Source: Sporisorium sorghi | Taxonomy: Eukaryota > Basidiomycota > Ustilaginomycetes > Ustilaginales > Ustilaginaceae | Reading direction: 5' to 3' | Length of the DNA stretch: 37,822 bases | NCBI GenBank assembly: GCA_023212695.1 | Contig: JALCCG010000207.1 | Location: 1 to 37,822 of the forward strand | In this document: positions 8,844-17,692 of the stretch, in pieces | Numbering within the stretch: position 1 is the stretch's first letter | Layout: the number at the start of each line of letters is the position of its first letter | Translations under genes and position numbers: made by a program | Notes under the pieces: model-generated | Told to the model about the DNA's origin: nothing | The model's input: only the letters and a program-made list of their open reading frames with translations | The model's database searches: none

Positions 8844-11277
8844 TCACGCAATCGCAGCCGACACTTCAGCATCGCCGAGTTTGGCGTTGCCTCGCACAAC
8901 AGGCGAGCCAGGCGTCGAGCTGGAATCGATCAAGCTCGGCAACTCTGCCGTGCGCGTTCGCGGCGACTCACCCACCACCATCCCCCCAAACGCCTTTGCC
9001 GCTGCGTCGACGTCTCCGTTCTCCAGCCCCAATCCACGCGCTCTGCCCCTCTGTCCCACAATGTAGCTCTTGTTTGCGTTGCGCTGTTCTACGCTGCTCC
9101 TCGTTTCCAGCTCGACCGATTCGGACCGGTGTGCGCCGCCGCCGTTGGGACTTGCGAGGCCGTTGCCGTTGACACCGATCTTATCAGCTAGGTCGCGGAA
9201 GCCTAGGTTGCCGAACGAGCTGCGACCGCCCTGCTCGAACTGCACGCTGTGCGACTTGCCATCGTCGGCCAGCACCGCCGCCTGGATCGCCTTGACATCT
9301 TCGATCGTCGGCAGATCCAACATGGGCGCAGGAGCAGGAGCCGGTCGCACTGGTCGACGTGTCGACATGGGCTGCTGCCCAACTACAGGCGATGATGACG
9401 ACCCAAGCATGGGCGATCCCCACCCTTCTTCGCGCTGCTTTTGCTTGCGCAACGATGCCTTGGTTTCCGGAAGCGGTGGCGAGAGCATGCCCGATACGCG
9501 ACGGATGCTGTTGGTCGGTGTCAAGTTGGTGTCGACGCTGTCGTTTCCTTCTGCCGCTGCGCCTACAGCCTGCGCCTCGGAAGCAGCGCCATTCGTTCCT
9601 TGAGTTGGGACGTTGTCGGCAGCGGCGATGAGCACCTCGACGCTCGTGTCTGCAGCAATGGAAGCGTCGGACAGAGGATGCGCTGGCCCATCCACTGATA
9701 CTTCCCCCTCGACTTCTCTACCCACAACCAGTGGCGCACGGTTGGACGATCCACTCGTCTCTGCGGCAATCGCCTCGCCATTCTCATCGACGGCCTGCAG
9801 CGACGGTGGCATGCCCGTCTCGCCCCCGAGCATCGAGAGATGTTGCGACTGTCGGTCCACCACCGATTGCGGCTGAGGCTGCTGCTGTAGATGCGGGTTG
9901 CCCACCGGCTTGCCAGGCGCCAGACCCACCGACTCCCAAAGACGCACCGATCGATCCGCCCACGCTTCGAGCACGGGCCAGCCCTTGTATTCGCCCGCCA
10001 GACGGAACCCAGCCGCGCCTTCGCCTCCACGATCACCGCCACCTTGACCGGCGCCAGCTCCACCGCCGCTGAAATAGCTCTCGTAGCCGATCGCATCCTC
10101 TTCATCGTCGCTGCCGACGCTCGGGTCCTCGAGCGTCCAGAACTCGCCGGCTTCAAGCTCGTCTGCAAATGTCTGGAGGAAGCGGCCCCATCCTCCGGCG
10201 CCCTCGCCCTTCCAGCACACCACCTTGGTGTCAAAGTCTCTTCCAAAGACGATGACCTGTCCAGGCGCTCCTCCTCCCGCCGGATGCGGGCTGAGGTCGA
10301 CGCCGATGTAGTTTCCGGCATGATCGGTGATGAGCGGGATCCAGCCCCGGCACGAGTACTCTGCGCGGATCCACTTGTGCGGGCAGCTGGCCATGAGGTT
10401 GCGCACCTGCGGATTTGCGGCCGTTTCGGGGTCCTCGTCGACGGCACGCCAAAACTTCCACTCTTGGGCAATTTGCTCGAGGCTGAGGAGTGCTGCGCCG
10501 AAAAAGAGGCCATCCTGGCAAGACTGGTTGGATTCGAGCTCCTGGCCATCGTAGATGAGGTACGACTCGCGCACGCAGGTAGGGAGCGCATAGCCAATGG
10601 TCATTTCGAGCTCGTCGAGCGCCTCTTCGGTGCAGGGCCAGTTGAGCGTGTCCGAGATCTCGGGGTAATTCTTGCGAGACCATTTGCGCACGCGGTTCCA
10701 AGTATGACGCAGCGGAGGATATGCGCTAGTAGGAACGGATCCGCCCGCCGAGACGCTGATCGATCGACCTGAGGTGCCGGGAACAAGGGTCGAGGTGGAT
10801 GCGGTAGGGTACATGTTGGAGAACTCTGCGACCGAGCTGGTGGAAATGGCCGAGACGTGCTCGTGGCCGTAGGGCGACGATGCGCGCTGGATGCCGGATG
10901 CAGGCGGATACTGGCTGTCGATGGGGGAAGTGACGCCGTTGTTGTTGTGATAAGCGGGGGATGCAGGGATTGAGTTGCTGGTGCTGTAGGGAAGCGACCA
11001 GGCGTTGGCATCGAGCGCCTGAGGAGGACCGCGGCGCGACGAGGAGCCAAATGCGGACCCAAGGGCAGTGGTGCGGCGCGGAGGCGTGGATCTCGAGGCA
11101 GTGAGCGAGTTGCCTCCAAAGAAGGAGGAGATCTGCGAAAAGAACGAGGTTCCCGACATTGGCTGCGTTGGTCGTTGCTGTCGAAGGAATCGCGAAGAGG
11201 AGGATGGAGTCAATTAAGTTAGCTCAATGCTGGATTCGGACGTTTGAGCTGTGGCTGCAACGTACCTGAGCGAGCAT
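8844..11277 (-). CDS. KNR4: KNR4/SMI1-family cell-wall assembly regulator, 781 aa, two exons
   Basis: In yeast this family links cell-wall synthesis with cell-integrity and calcineurin signalling; the same role here is inferred. The coding sequence is 11277-11266 (MLAQ) joined to 11177-8844, with an 88-nt intron. The donor is GTACGT, the acceptor is preceded by TTCGACAG, and a CTAAC branch site lies about 35 nt upstream. The junction reads MLAQ-QRPTQPMSGTSFFSQISSFFGGN, as expected of fungal family members. The SMI1/KNR4 domain covers about residues 162-355 and includes YLIYDGQE, QDGLFFGAALLSLEQ, WIPLITDHAGNYIGVDL and FGRDFDTKVVCW. The flanks (about 1-160 and 360-781) are Ser/Pro/Gly-rich and probably disordered. 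An alternative start at the ATG at 11159 would skip the mini-exon. Divergent to glucosidase I, 1.8 kb away. Confidence 0.9.
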
Positions 11278-11966
11278 AGAGGAGTTGTTCAATGGTCAGC
11301 CGCTGATTTTAGAGGATGTGCATAAATGCTGGCAGTGCCAAGAAAGAGCAGGGCTGTGCGGCTGCTGCTCAGGGAAAGCGCGTTTGGAAGCAGCAAATGC
11401 TACGGCTCAAATGGCTTGACGAGGGTGACAGTCTCCTGAAGGCAGGACCGAGACGTATGAGCCGCCTAAGACGAAACGATGCGATGTAGGCAAGCCTGGA
11501 CGTGGTAATGGATTTGTTCCCCCGCTGTATAGCCCGGCGTGGATGCACTTTGGCGATGGAAACAGAAGTAGGTGCCAGAGAAGTGTAGAGCGGGTCGTGG
11601 AGATTGATGATCGTGATGAGCGAGAGAGCGATGCGTCCGAGGCTCGAGCGTAGACGAGAACGAAGAAAGGGAGAAGTGGGCTGTGGCCGACCAACCGAAT
11701 GCACAGTGAATAGAAAAAGTAGCAGCGGCGATCGAGGCGATCGAAGATGTTGAGCAGTGACGCTGCTCGAAGGATGACCGAAAAGAGAAGAGCAGGCGAG
11801 AGACAGAAACAGAAAGAGAGGAGGAGAGAAGGAAAGAGGCGAGAGAGATCGAGAGAGCCAGGGTCGCGATGAAAGACACGCAGCGCACTCGAGAAAGGCA
11901 CAACACTCACCCACTCCAACACAGCACAGCGCAGCGACGCTCTTTGTTTGCAACGCTGGCTGGCTG

Positions 11967-11996
11967 CTCTGCGCTGCTCTGCGCTGCTCTGCTCGA
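11967..11996. repeat. 10-bp tandem repeat (GCTGCTCTGC)
   Basis: About three consecutive copies of a GCTGCTCTGC-like unit lie in the KNR4-glucosidase spacer, outside any supported coding sequence. Confidence 0.8.
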
Positions 11997-12254
11997 TTTT
12001 CGGCGGTCCATGCTCTTTCTCGCTCGCTGCCATTCGAAAATTACACGGCAGCAGACAGGCAGCAGCGCACGCGTGTCTTTTGGAAATGCGGGCGCGCGAT
12101 TTTCCAGAGACAGCGCTCGGAGAGGGAAAAGAAAAAGAAAATGGCAGGAAACCCTTCAGCAGGGGCGCAGAGACGCAAGAAAGGGGTTGACAGAGGCGAG
12201 AGGAAAAGGAGAGCGTGCGCTTCCCCACTCACTGACTGCTTGACTTGACCGTCG

Positions 12255-12276
12255 CTTGGCTTGGCTTGGCTTGGCC
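12255..12276. repeat. TTGGC pentamer array (CCAAG on the other strand)
   Basis: Four direct TTGGC copies. The same pentamer in opposite orientation (AAGCCAAGCC) occurs at 260-275, 24813-24824 and 37591-37602, each time upstream of a gene or in gene-free DNA. Confidence 0.85.
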
Positions 12277-12653
12277 TGGTGTTTGCTCTCCTCGGCCATT
12301 TTCCGCCAACAACCAACGTGAAGCCTGAGTTCGCTCTATTGAACCTGCGGGCATGAGAGGTGAAATCCGCGACCGGATTTCCGCTGTTTTGATGGCAAGT
12401 TCTTGGCAAGGAACGTTACAGTTAAGCCAAGTCGAGACGAGAAAAACGCATGTGTGTGTCGGTCGAGGCAAACAGCAGCAAAATCGAATGCTTAAAGCTT
12501 GGTGCAAAGCGAGAACGAGCGAGGATCGACGACGCTGATTCGACCATGCAGAAGTCTGCTGCAGAGGGGTGCAGACTCGACTCTCTCTTCTCGCGCACCG
12601 AGCGAACGAGCGAACGAACGAAACACACACACGCAGATCACCCTGAAGAACCC

Positions 12654-12680
12654 TTTTTTTTTTTTTTTTTTTTTTTTTTT
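12654..12680. repeat. T27 homopolymer tract
   Basis: An uninterrupted T run about 420 bp upstream of the glucosidase I start codon. Long A/T tracts of this kind commonly exclude nucleosomes in fungal promoters; that role is inference here. Confidence 0.95.
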
Positions 12681-13100
12681 GGCTGTCCAAGTTCGCAATT
12701 CTTTTTCGAGGCCGAGGCATTTGCGATTCTTTTTCCTTCTCAGCCCCGGAAGACTTGTTCCAGCTGCGAGCGAGCGTGCGTAACGCCGAGAGTGGTGGCT
12801 GAATCGATTTGCTTGGATCTTGCATCGGCGTTTGACCCAAAGCAGTGGCTGGCCGTCAAATCGGGCACTATCGACTCTTCTCTCGCTGCGAGGTTTCGAG
12901 ATCGCCAACCTCGTCTTCGGTTAGGGTTCGATAAACGATCTAACAAATTGAAGAAGAAAAAATTGTCGCTGCACAGGCCACTCGGGAAGATTTGCACCTT
13001 GTCCTCCACGTTGACCCTTTGCCGACGTTTGGTCCTTCTACGACCATTTCATCTCCTCGCATCGCATCGCATACGACTTGACGAAGGTGACACGGCCATC

Positions 13101-15707
13101 ATGAGGCACGTCGCAGAATCACGGCGAAGAGCACGTCTCCGAGTCTGGACGGCCATCGTAGCAACCTCGCTGCTGCTCCTGCTCGTCCTCACCACACCCC
13201 GTGCTCATGCATTCCAAGACGACGACTTGGATGACGACACCATCGACACGGACGATCAACTCCCCCTCGCGCTGTCACCCGAAGTGGAACGAGCTCGCGC
13301 ACTCGCCGACGCATCCTTGCTGTGGGGCACCTATCGTCCGCAGATCTACTTTGGCCTGCGTCCTCGTCTCCCCGAATCGCTGCTCACCGGTCTCGCCTGG
13401 TTCAGCCTGCAAGACTACACCGGTTTCCAGCGCATTCGTCATCAGTGCAGCGACCAGGATGGCATGAAAGGCTTCACCTGGAAGTTCCACGATGGCCGCG
13501 AGTTTGGCGTGCAGGAGATCAACGACAACGAGAACAACTACCGCCTCGAGACCAGCTTCCTCAAGGTCGATACCGCCAACCCCAATGGAGGCAGCTGGGG
13601 CGCTCGTATTTCGGGGACTGTCATGGACCCTAGGCAGCCCGCTTCGCTCACTACTGTGTGGTACACGGCCATCGAGAGCCTCGCTAGTACCCTGGGTTTG
13701 GAGACCGACCTCGAGCAGGGTCAGGGTGTTGGACGCGACGAGCCCGTTCGTCTGTCGGGCACCGTCCCTGGTCTTGGCGACTTTGTGATCCGCATCGAAG
13801 AGCCCAACCCCGCTCACGGCAATGCCAACGCCAACGGCAACCAGTTCATCACCCACCCCGCCGGAGGTGCCAGTGCCGAAGACTACGCCCGGACCGCGGG
13901 CAAGTCGCATGTCTTTGGCAGGCGCGTCCCCGTCGACTCGGTATGGAAGGCCAAAGACGTCATCCAGGGTGACCTCATGGTCCGTTTGCAAGAAGCGGCA
14001 CAGACGTACGGAAAAGAAAGCATGCCCGACCCGGCTCTCACCCTCCAGCTTTCCGACCAAGTCGCGCCGGACTCGACCATCTTTGCCGTCCAGAAATCCT
14101 TCACGGGCAACTTTACCTTTGACGTATTTTACGACAGCGCCACCACTCCCAAGGGCGAGCGCCTCTCGTCTGCCGGACTGACTCAGGCGCTCAAGGCGTC
14201 TCGCGAGGCGTACGATGCGCGGTTCGAGCACGCGCTCCACCTCGGCTCCAAGAACTATACGCCGGAGCAGATCGAGTTCGCTCGCGACCTCACCTCGTCC
14301 ATCACGGGCGGCATCGGCTTCTACCACGGCTCGGCCATCGTCGACCGCTCCTTCCGCCACGAGTACGACTCCGAGACCGGCTCGGGCGTCTACGATCCCG
14401 AAGTGCACGGCCAGCCCAACCCGCAGCCCACCGAGCCGGAGCAGCTGTTCACCGCAACGCCGTGCAGGAACATCTTCCCGCGTGGGTTTTATTGGGACGA
14501 GGGTTTCCACTTGGCTCACATTGGTGCGTGGGACAATGATCTCAGTCTGGACATTTTGAGGAGTTGGATCAGGCTTATCGATGACGACGGTTGGGTGGCA
14601 AGGGAGCAGATTCTGGGTGACGAGGCGAGGTCTCGGGTGCCGGATGGCTTTCAGACGCAGTATCCGCAGCATGGCAATCCGCCGACGCTGATCCTAGCCG
14701 TGAGCGCCTACGTCGACCGACTCGTGGCGCGCATCGAGAAGTCCGGGCTTAGCGCCGCCTCGCTCGGCACTCAGCAGGGGCTAGTCGACTTTGAAGCGCT
14801 CGACGAGGCGCCCATCTCGGAAAAGATGCTGGCCTCCACCGCGCTGGGTCAGGCGTTCCTGCGCGAGATCTACCCGAAGCTGCGGCGCCACTACCGGTGG
14901 TTCCGCCGCACGCAGCGCGGCGAGATCCGCGAGTGGGACCGCGAGGCGACTTCGAAGCACGAGGCGTACCGGTGGCGCGGGCGCACCAAGGAGCACGTGC
15001 TGACGAGTGGGTTGGATGATTACCCCCGAGCACCTGTGGCGCATACGGGCGAGCTGCACGTCGACCTGCACTCGTGGATGGGCCTGTTTGCCGAGACTAT
15101 GGCCAAGATCGCGCGTGTGCTCGGCAGAGACGACGACGTCGACGAGTACCAGCGCCACCATGCGGACATCGTGGCCAACCTGGACGATCTGCACTGGAGC
15201 GAAGAGAACAAGATGTACTGCGACGCCAGCGTCGACGAGCACGACCAGTCGTACCACGTGTGCCACGCCGGCTACGTCTCGCTGTTCCCGTTCATGCTCG
15301 AGCTTCTCGCGCCCGACTCGCCGCATTTGGCCGATGTGCTCGACCTCCTCGCCGACCCGGAGCAGCTGTGGTCGCCGTACGGCATCCGCTCCCTCAGCCC
15401 CAAGGACGAATTCTTCGGCAAGGGCGACAACTACTGGCGCGGGCCCATCTGGGTGCACATGAGCTACCTCAGCCTGCGCGCGCTTCGCAACAAGTACGCC
15501 ACCACATCCGGCCCGCACCAGGCGAAAGCACAGGAGATTTATCAGAAGCTGAGGGACAATGTGGTGCAGAACACGTTCAGCGAGTATGCGAGGACGGGAT
15601 ACGTGTTTGAGCAGTACAACCCGAGCGATGGGCATGGGCAGCGCGGGTATCCGTTCACAGGCTGGTCGAGCACCGTTGCGCTGATGATGGCCGAGATCTT
15701 CCCATGA
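13101..15707 (+). CDS. CWH41: Mannosyl-oligosaccharide glucosidase (glucosidase I, GH63), 868 aa
   Basis: Removes the terminal alpha-1,2-linked glucose from Glc3Man9GlcNAc2 on new glycoproteins in the ER, the first trimming step after N-glycan transfer. The ATG at 13101 (GCCATCATGAGG) is preferred because it puts a basic N-terminus (RHVAESRRRARLR) directly before one signal-anchor segment (about 15-31), giving the expected type II topology. An acidic stem follows (QDDDLDDDTIDTDD). The GH63 N-terminal domain begins near LLWGTYRPQIYFGLRPR. The catalytic domain contains FPRGFYWDEGFH (W465-H470), WVAREQILGDEARSRVP (about 498-514) and YVFEQY near the C-terminus, where E837 is the likely catalytic base by family analogy. 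Length matches fungal glucosidase I. There is no intron. The stop lies 40 bp from the RAD14 stop. Confidence 0.95.
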   Translation: MRHVAESRRRARLRVWTAIVATSLLLLLVLTTPRAHAFQDDDLDDDTIDTDDQLPLALSPEVERARALADASLLWGTYRPQIYFGLRPRLPESLLTGLAWFSLQDYTGFQRIRHQCSDQDGMKGFTWKFHDGREFGVQEINDNENNYRLETSFLKVDTANPNGGSWGARISGTVMDPRQPASLTTVWYTAIESLASTLGLETDLEQGQGVGRDEPVRLSGTVPGLGDFVIRIEEPNPAHGNANANGNQFITHPAGGASAEDYARTAGKSHVFGRRVPVDSVWKAKDVIQGDLMVRLQEAAQTYGKESMPDPALTLQLSDQVAPDSTIFAVQKSFTGNFTFDVFYDSATTPKGERLSSAGLTQALKASREAYDARFEHALHLGSKNYTPEQIEFARDLTSSITGGIGFYHGSAIVDRSFRHEYDSETGSGVYDPEVHGQPNPQPTEPEQLFTATPCRNIFPRGFYWDEGFHLAHIGAWDNDLSLDILRSWIRLIDDDGWVAREQILGDEARSRVPDGFQTQYPQHGNPPTLILAVSAYVDRLVARIEKSGLSAASLGTQQGLVDFEALDEAPISEKMLASTALGQAFLREIYPKLRRHYRWFRRTQRGEIREWDREATSKHEAYRWRGRTKEHVLTSGLDDYPRAPVAHTGELHVDLHSWMGLFAETMAKIARVLGRDDDVDEYQRHHADIVANLDDLHWSEENKMYCDASVDEHDQSYHVCHAGYVSLFPFMLELLAPDSPHLADVLDLLADPEQLWSPYGIRSLSPKDEFFGKGDNYWRGPIWVHMSYLSLRALRNKYATTSGPHQAKAQEIYQKLRDNVVQNTFSEYARTGYVFEQYNPSDGHGQRGYPFTGWSSTVALMMAEIFP

Positions 15708-15747
15708 ACCGCGAGCGAGCAATGTAGAGATGCAATTGAACATTCCG
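15708..15747. other. 40-bp convergent junction between glucosidase I and RAD14
   Basis: Only 40 bp separate the two stop codons. Transcripts from both strands very probably overlap, because fungal 3' UTRs are normally longer than this. No terminator motif was identified. Confidence 0.8.
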
Positions 15748-16830
15748 TTAAAACACTTCCACCTCGACGGCGTATCCGCACTGCGTGCATCTTTGAACGG
15801 CTTTGCCGCGCTCCTCGGCCTCCTCCCACTCGTGTACGTGCTCTTCATCCTTGCGCCGCTGCCATACATTATCGCGCGTGCGTTTTCGGAGATCCGCCAG
15901 ACCCTGCTGGAACTTCTTGCCCCTCTTCTTGGCTTTCTCCTCCTCGCGCCGCTCGAACTCTGCATCCAGCCCTGCCTCGGACCCCCATTTCCCTGGCCCG
16001 AACGCAAACTCTTCGACCTGCTTGCGGCAGAACAGCATCATGTTCGAGTACGTCGCCTTGTGCGGATTTGCTTTCAGCAGGTGCGGCAGCAGCTCCTCGT
16101 CCTTCAGCTCTGCATCCGTCAGCAGGTAATCTTCCTTGACTTCGGTTTTGGTGAGGAGCGAGTAGACCTCTGGCTTCTCGCGCTCGCACTTGCGGCAGAC
16201 GTGGATGCCAAACACGCGCTTGAATGGATGGTCGACGATCTCGGGGCTGCCGCAGCTCTCGCACGTCGGGCGTGTTTGTAGGTCGAGCGAGATGCCCGGC
16301 TCGGCGTATTCGCGCATGCGCTGTTTCTCGCGTTCCTTTTCTTTGCGGAGCTCGTCGAGGGTCTTGCGCGAGTTGGCGGGGTCTTCGTCGTCGATCAGGA
16401 AGCCACCTTTGCTGTTGTGCAGCTTGGAGAGGTCGAACTCGATGTAGTCGCCGAGGGATTTATCCCGCTGGAGGGGGATCTCGCCGTCGTCTGTCTTGCG
16501 TGTGCGCGCGACGTTGCCCTTGCTGCCGACCACTTTGAGCTGCGCTGGGTCGAGCTGGGCATTGCGACTCGTAGCGGGCACCATGCGGAGGTTGGCGTTC
16601 GGTCCGATCGAGGGCACGTTTGTGTCAGATTGCTGTGGAGTATTTGAGGTTGATGTAGTGGATGGGTTAGTGGTGTTGCTGTTGGAGACGAGCGTTCGAG
16701 GTCTGCGTGCCCTTGCCTGAAGGCGCAGCCGTGCTCTAGCTCGGAAGCGGTTCTCCTGGATGGCCCAGGCTCGGTCGGCTGCGTCCATGTCGTCGATCGT
16801 CATGGCTGATGTGGAAGCGATGGCCGCCAT
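15748..16830 (-). CDS. RAD14: DNA repair protein RAD14/XPA, 360 aa
   Basis: A damage-verification and scaffold protein of nucleotide excision repair. The zinc-finger cysteines are C190, C193, C212 and C215 (CX2C-X18-CX2C). Then come the DNA-binding-domain blocks EVYSLLTKTEVKEDYLLTDAEL, LPHLLKANPHKATYSNMMLF and the basic helix region KAKKRGKKFQQGLADLRKRTRDNVW. The C-terminus HVHEWEEAEERGKAVQRCTQCG retains the second CX2C seen in XPA proteins. The N-terminal 160 residues are Arg/Asn/Thr-rich and less conserved. The start at 16830 (GTCATGGCG) is the first ATG in frame; further upstream the frame opens only with a TTG at 16890. An ATG at 16803 (MTIDDMD) is an alternative. There is no intron. Divergent to SEC16. 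Confidence 0.94.
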   Translation of the reverse strand: MAAIASTSAMTIDDMDAADRAWAIQENRFRARARLRLQARARRPRTLVSNSNTTNPSTTSTSNTPQQSDTNVPSIGPNANLRMVPATSRNAQLDPAQLKVVGSKGNVARTRKTDDGEIPLQRDKSLGDYIEFDLSKLHNSKGGFLIDDEDPANSRKTLDELRKEKEREKQRMREYAEPGISLDLQTRPTCESCGSPEIVDHPFKRVFGIHVCRKCEREKPEVYSLLTKTEVKEDYLLTDAELKDEELLPHLLKANPHKATYSNMMLFCRKQVEEFAFGPGKWGSEAGLDAEFERREEEKAKKRGKKFQQGLADLRKRTRDNVWQRRKDEEHVHEWEEAEERGKAVQRCTQCGYAVEVEVF

Positions 16831-17692
16831 GACTGGCAAGCGGTCGACGACGCTGAAGAGGGATGGTGAAGTGAAGAGGAGAGGATGCAAAAGAAGCAGC
16901 AGCTGGGTAGAAAGTGGAGGCTGAGTTGCGCTTTTGGACGTTGCCGGGGATTTTTTGCGCTAAGATGTGAGGGCTTCACTGCCAACACCTTCAAAAAAAA
17001 AATAGAGGGAAAGCACGGCCCGTTCGCCTGGGCACTTTTCCGCTGCGCAATCGCAAGGCCTTGTCTTTGACCGCAGTTTCAGGAGAGTGACAGGGGCGCT
17101 GTGTATTGCGAGACGGCACATCGAGAGCGCTGTAGCAAGTCTCAAGCTCAGAGTCATGATGGACCTTCTCAAAGCTAAGGACGGGAAGCAAGCTCGAAAT
17201 GGCGTTTGTCATGAAGCGAGGGAAAAGAGGCTTCGGAACCGCCGCCACGTCAGGCTGGTCAAGTAAGAGAGAGTGAGAGAGAGAGAGAGAGAGCAAAATC
17301 GCGCAGAGATGATGATGTGACAGTTGCAGAGGTGAAGACGCCAGAATTTCGTGTGTTTGAGACGTGGCCCGAGAGTCTCTGAGACAGTCACAGAGAGCAG
17401 CACTTCAGCTTCTGTTCACTCGCAACCGGCGCTTGGTTCTCAGCACGACGGCAGGCATCGCGACCGCCCGAGGTTTGTCAAGGGTCTCTTTACCTTCTTC
17501 TTCTTCTTCTTCTCCTTGTCTTCACCATCATCACCAGCGCTTGCGCACTCAGGGACACTTGCGTTGACTGCTTGTTCCCGCTAGCAAGGCAGCACTCTCC
17601 TCCCACTCAGCCTCTTCACGGAAAACGATTGCTACTCCAACCACCCCTTCATGGCTCGATAAGCTGTCGACACTCCTTCTTCACCGCCCATC
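16831..17692. promoter_or_regulatory. Divergent promoter region of RAD14 and SEC16
   Basis: These 860 bp contain no supportable gene. They hold a GA dinucleotide run (17275-17293), a CTT repeat (about 17498-17514) and a C/T-rich leader before the SEC16 ATG. A short A9 run lies near 16993. Confidence 0.6.
17275..17293. repeat. (GA)n microsatellite
   Basis: About nine GA units in the RAD14-SEC16 divergent spacer. An interrupted GA stretch extends a few bases to the left. Confidence 0.85.

Larger units (their letters stand above)
11278..13100. promoter_or_regulatory. Large divergent spacer between KNR4 and glucosidase I
   Basis: No gene is supported in this 1.8-kb stretch. It contains GA-rich segments (about 11760-11880), a GCTGCTCTGC tandem (about 11967-11996), a TTGGC pentamer array (12255-12276) and a T27 tract (12654-12680). 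A reading frame open from 12450 into the glucosidase gene is low-complexity and runs through the T tract as polyphenylalanine, so it is read as leader. The length suggests long 5' leaders or extended promoters on both sides. Confidence 0.6.

Noticed and set aside
11407..12228. A 273-codon open frame on the minus strand in the KNR4-glucosidase spacer
   Set aside because: Low-complexity Ser/Leu/Phe composition from CT-rich leader DNA, with overlapping alternatives in other frames. No domain was recognised.
12450..13100. Possible N-terminal extension of glucosidase I by about 217 codons
   Set aside because: The added sequence includes polyphenylalanine from the T27 tract and would bury the signal anchor far from the N-terminus. 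The ATG at 13101 gives the expected type II topology.
13275..14672. A 465-codon open frame antisense to glucosidase I
   Set aside because: It is fully inside a well-supported catalytic gene and has shadow-type composition with no recognisable domain.
16831..16890. Extended RAD14 start 20 residues upstream
   Set aside because: The extension would begin with a TTG codon. The first ATG in frame is at 16830, with a good context.
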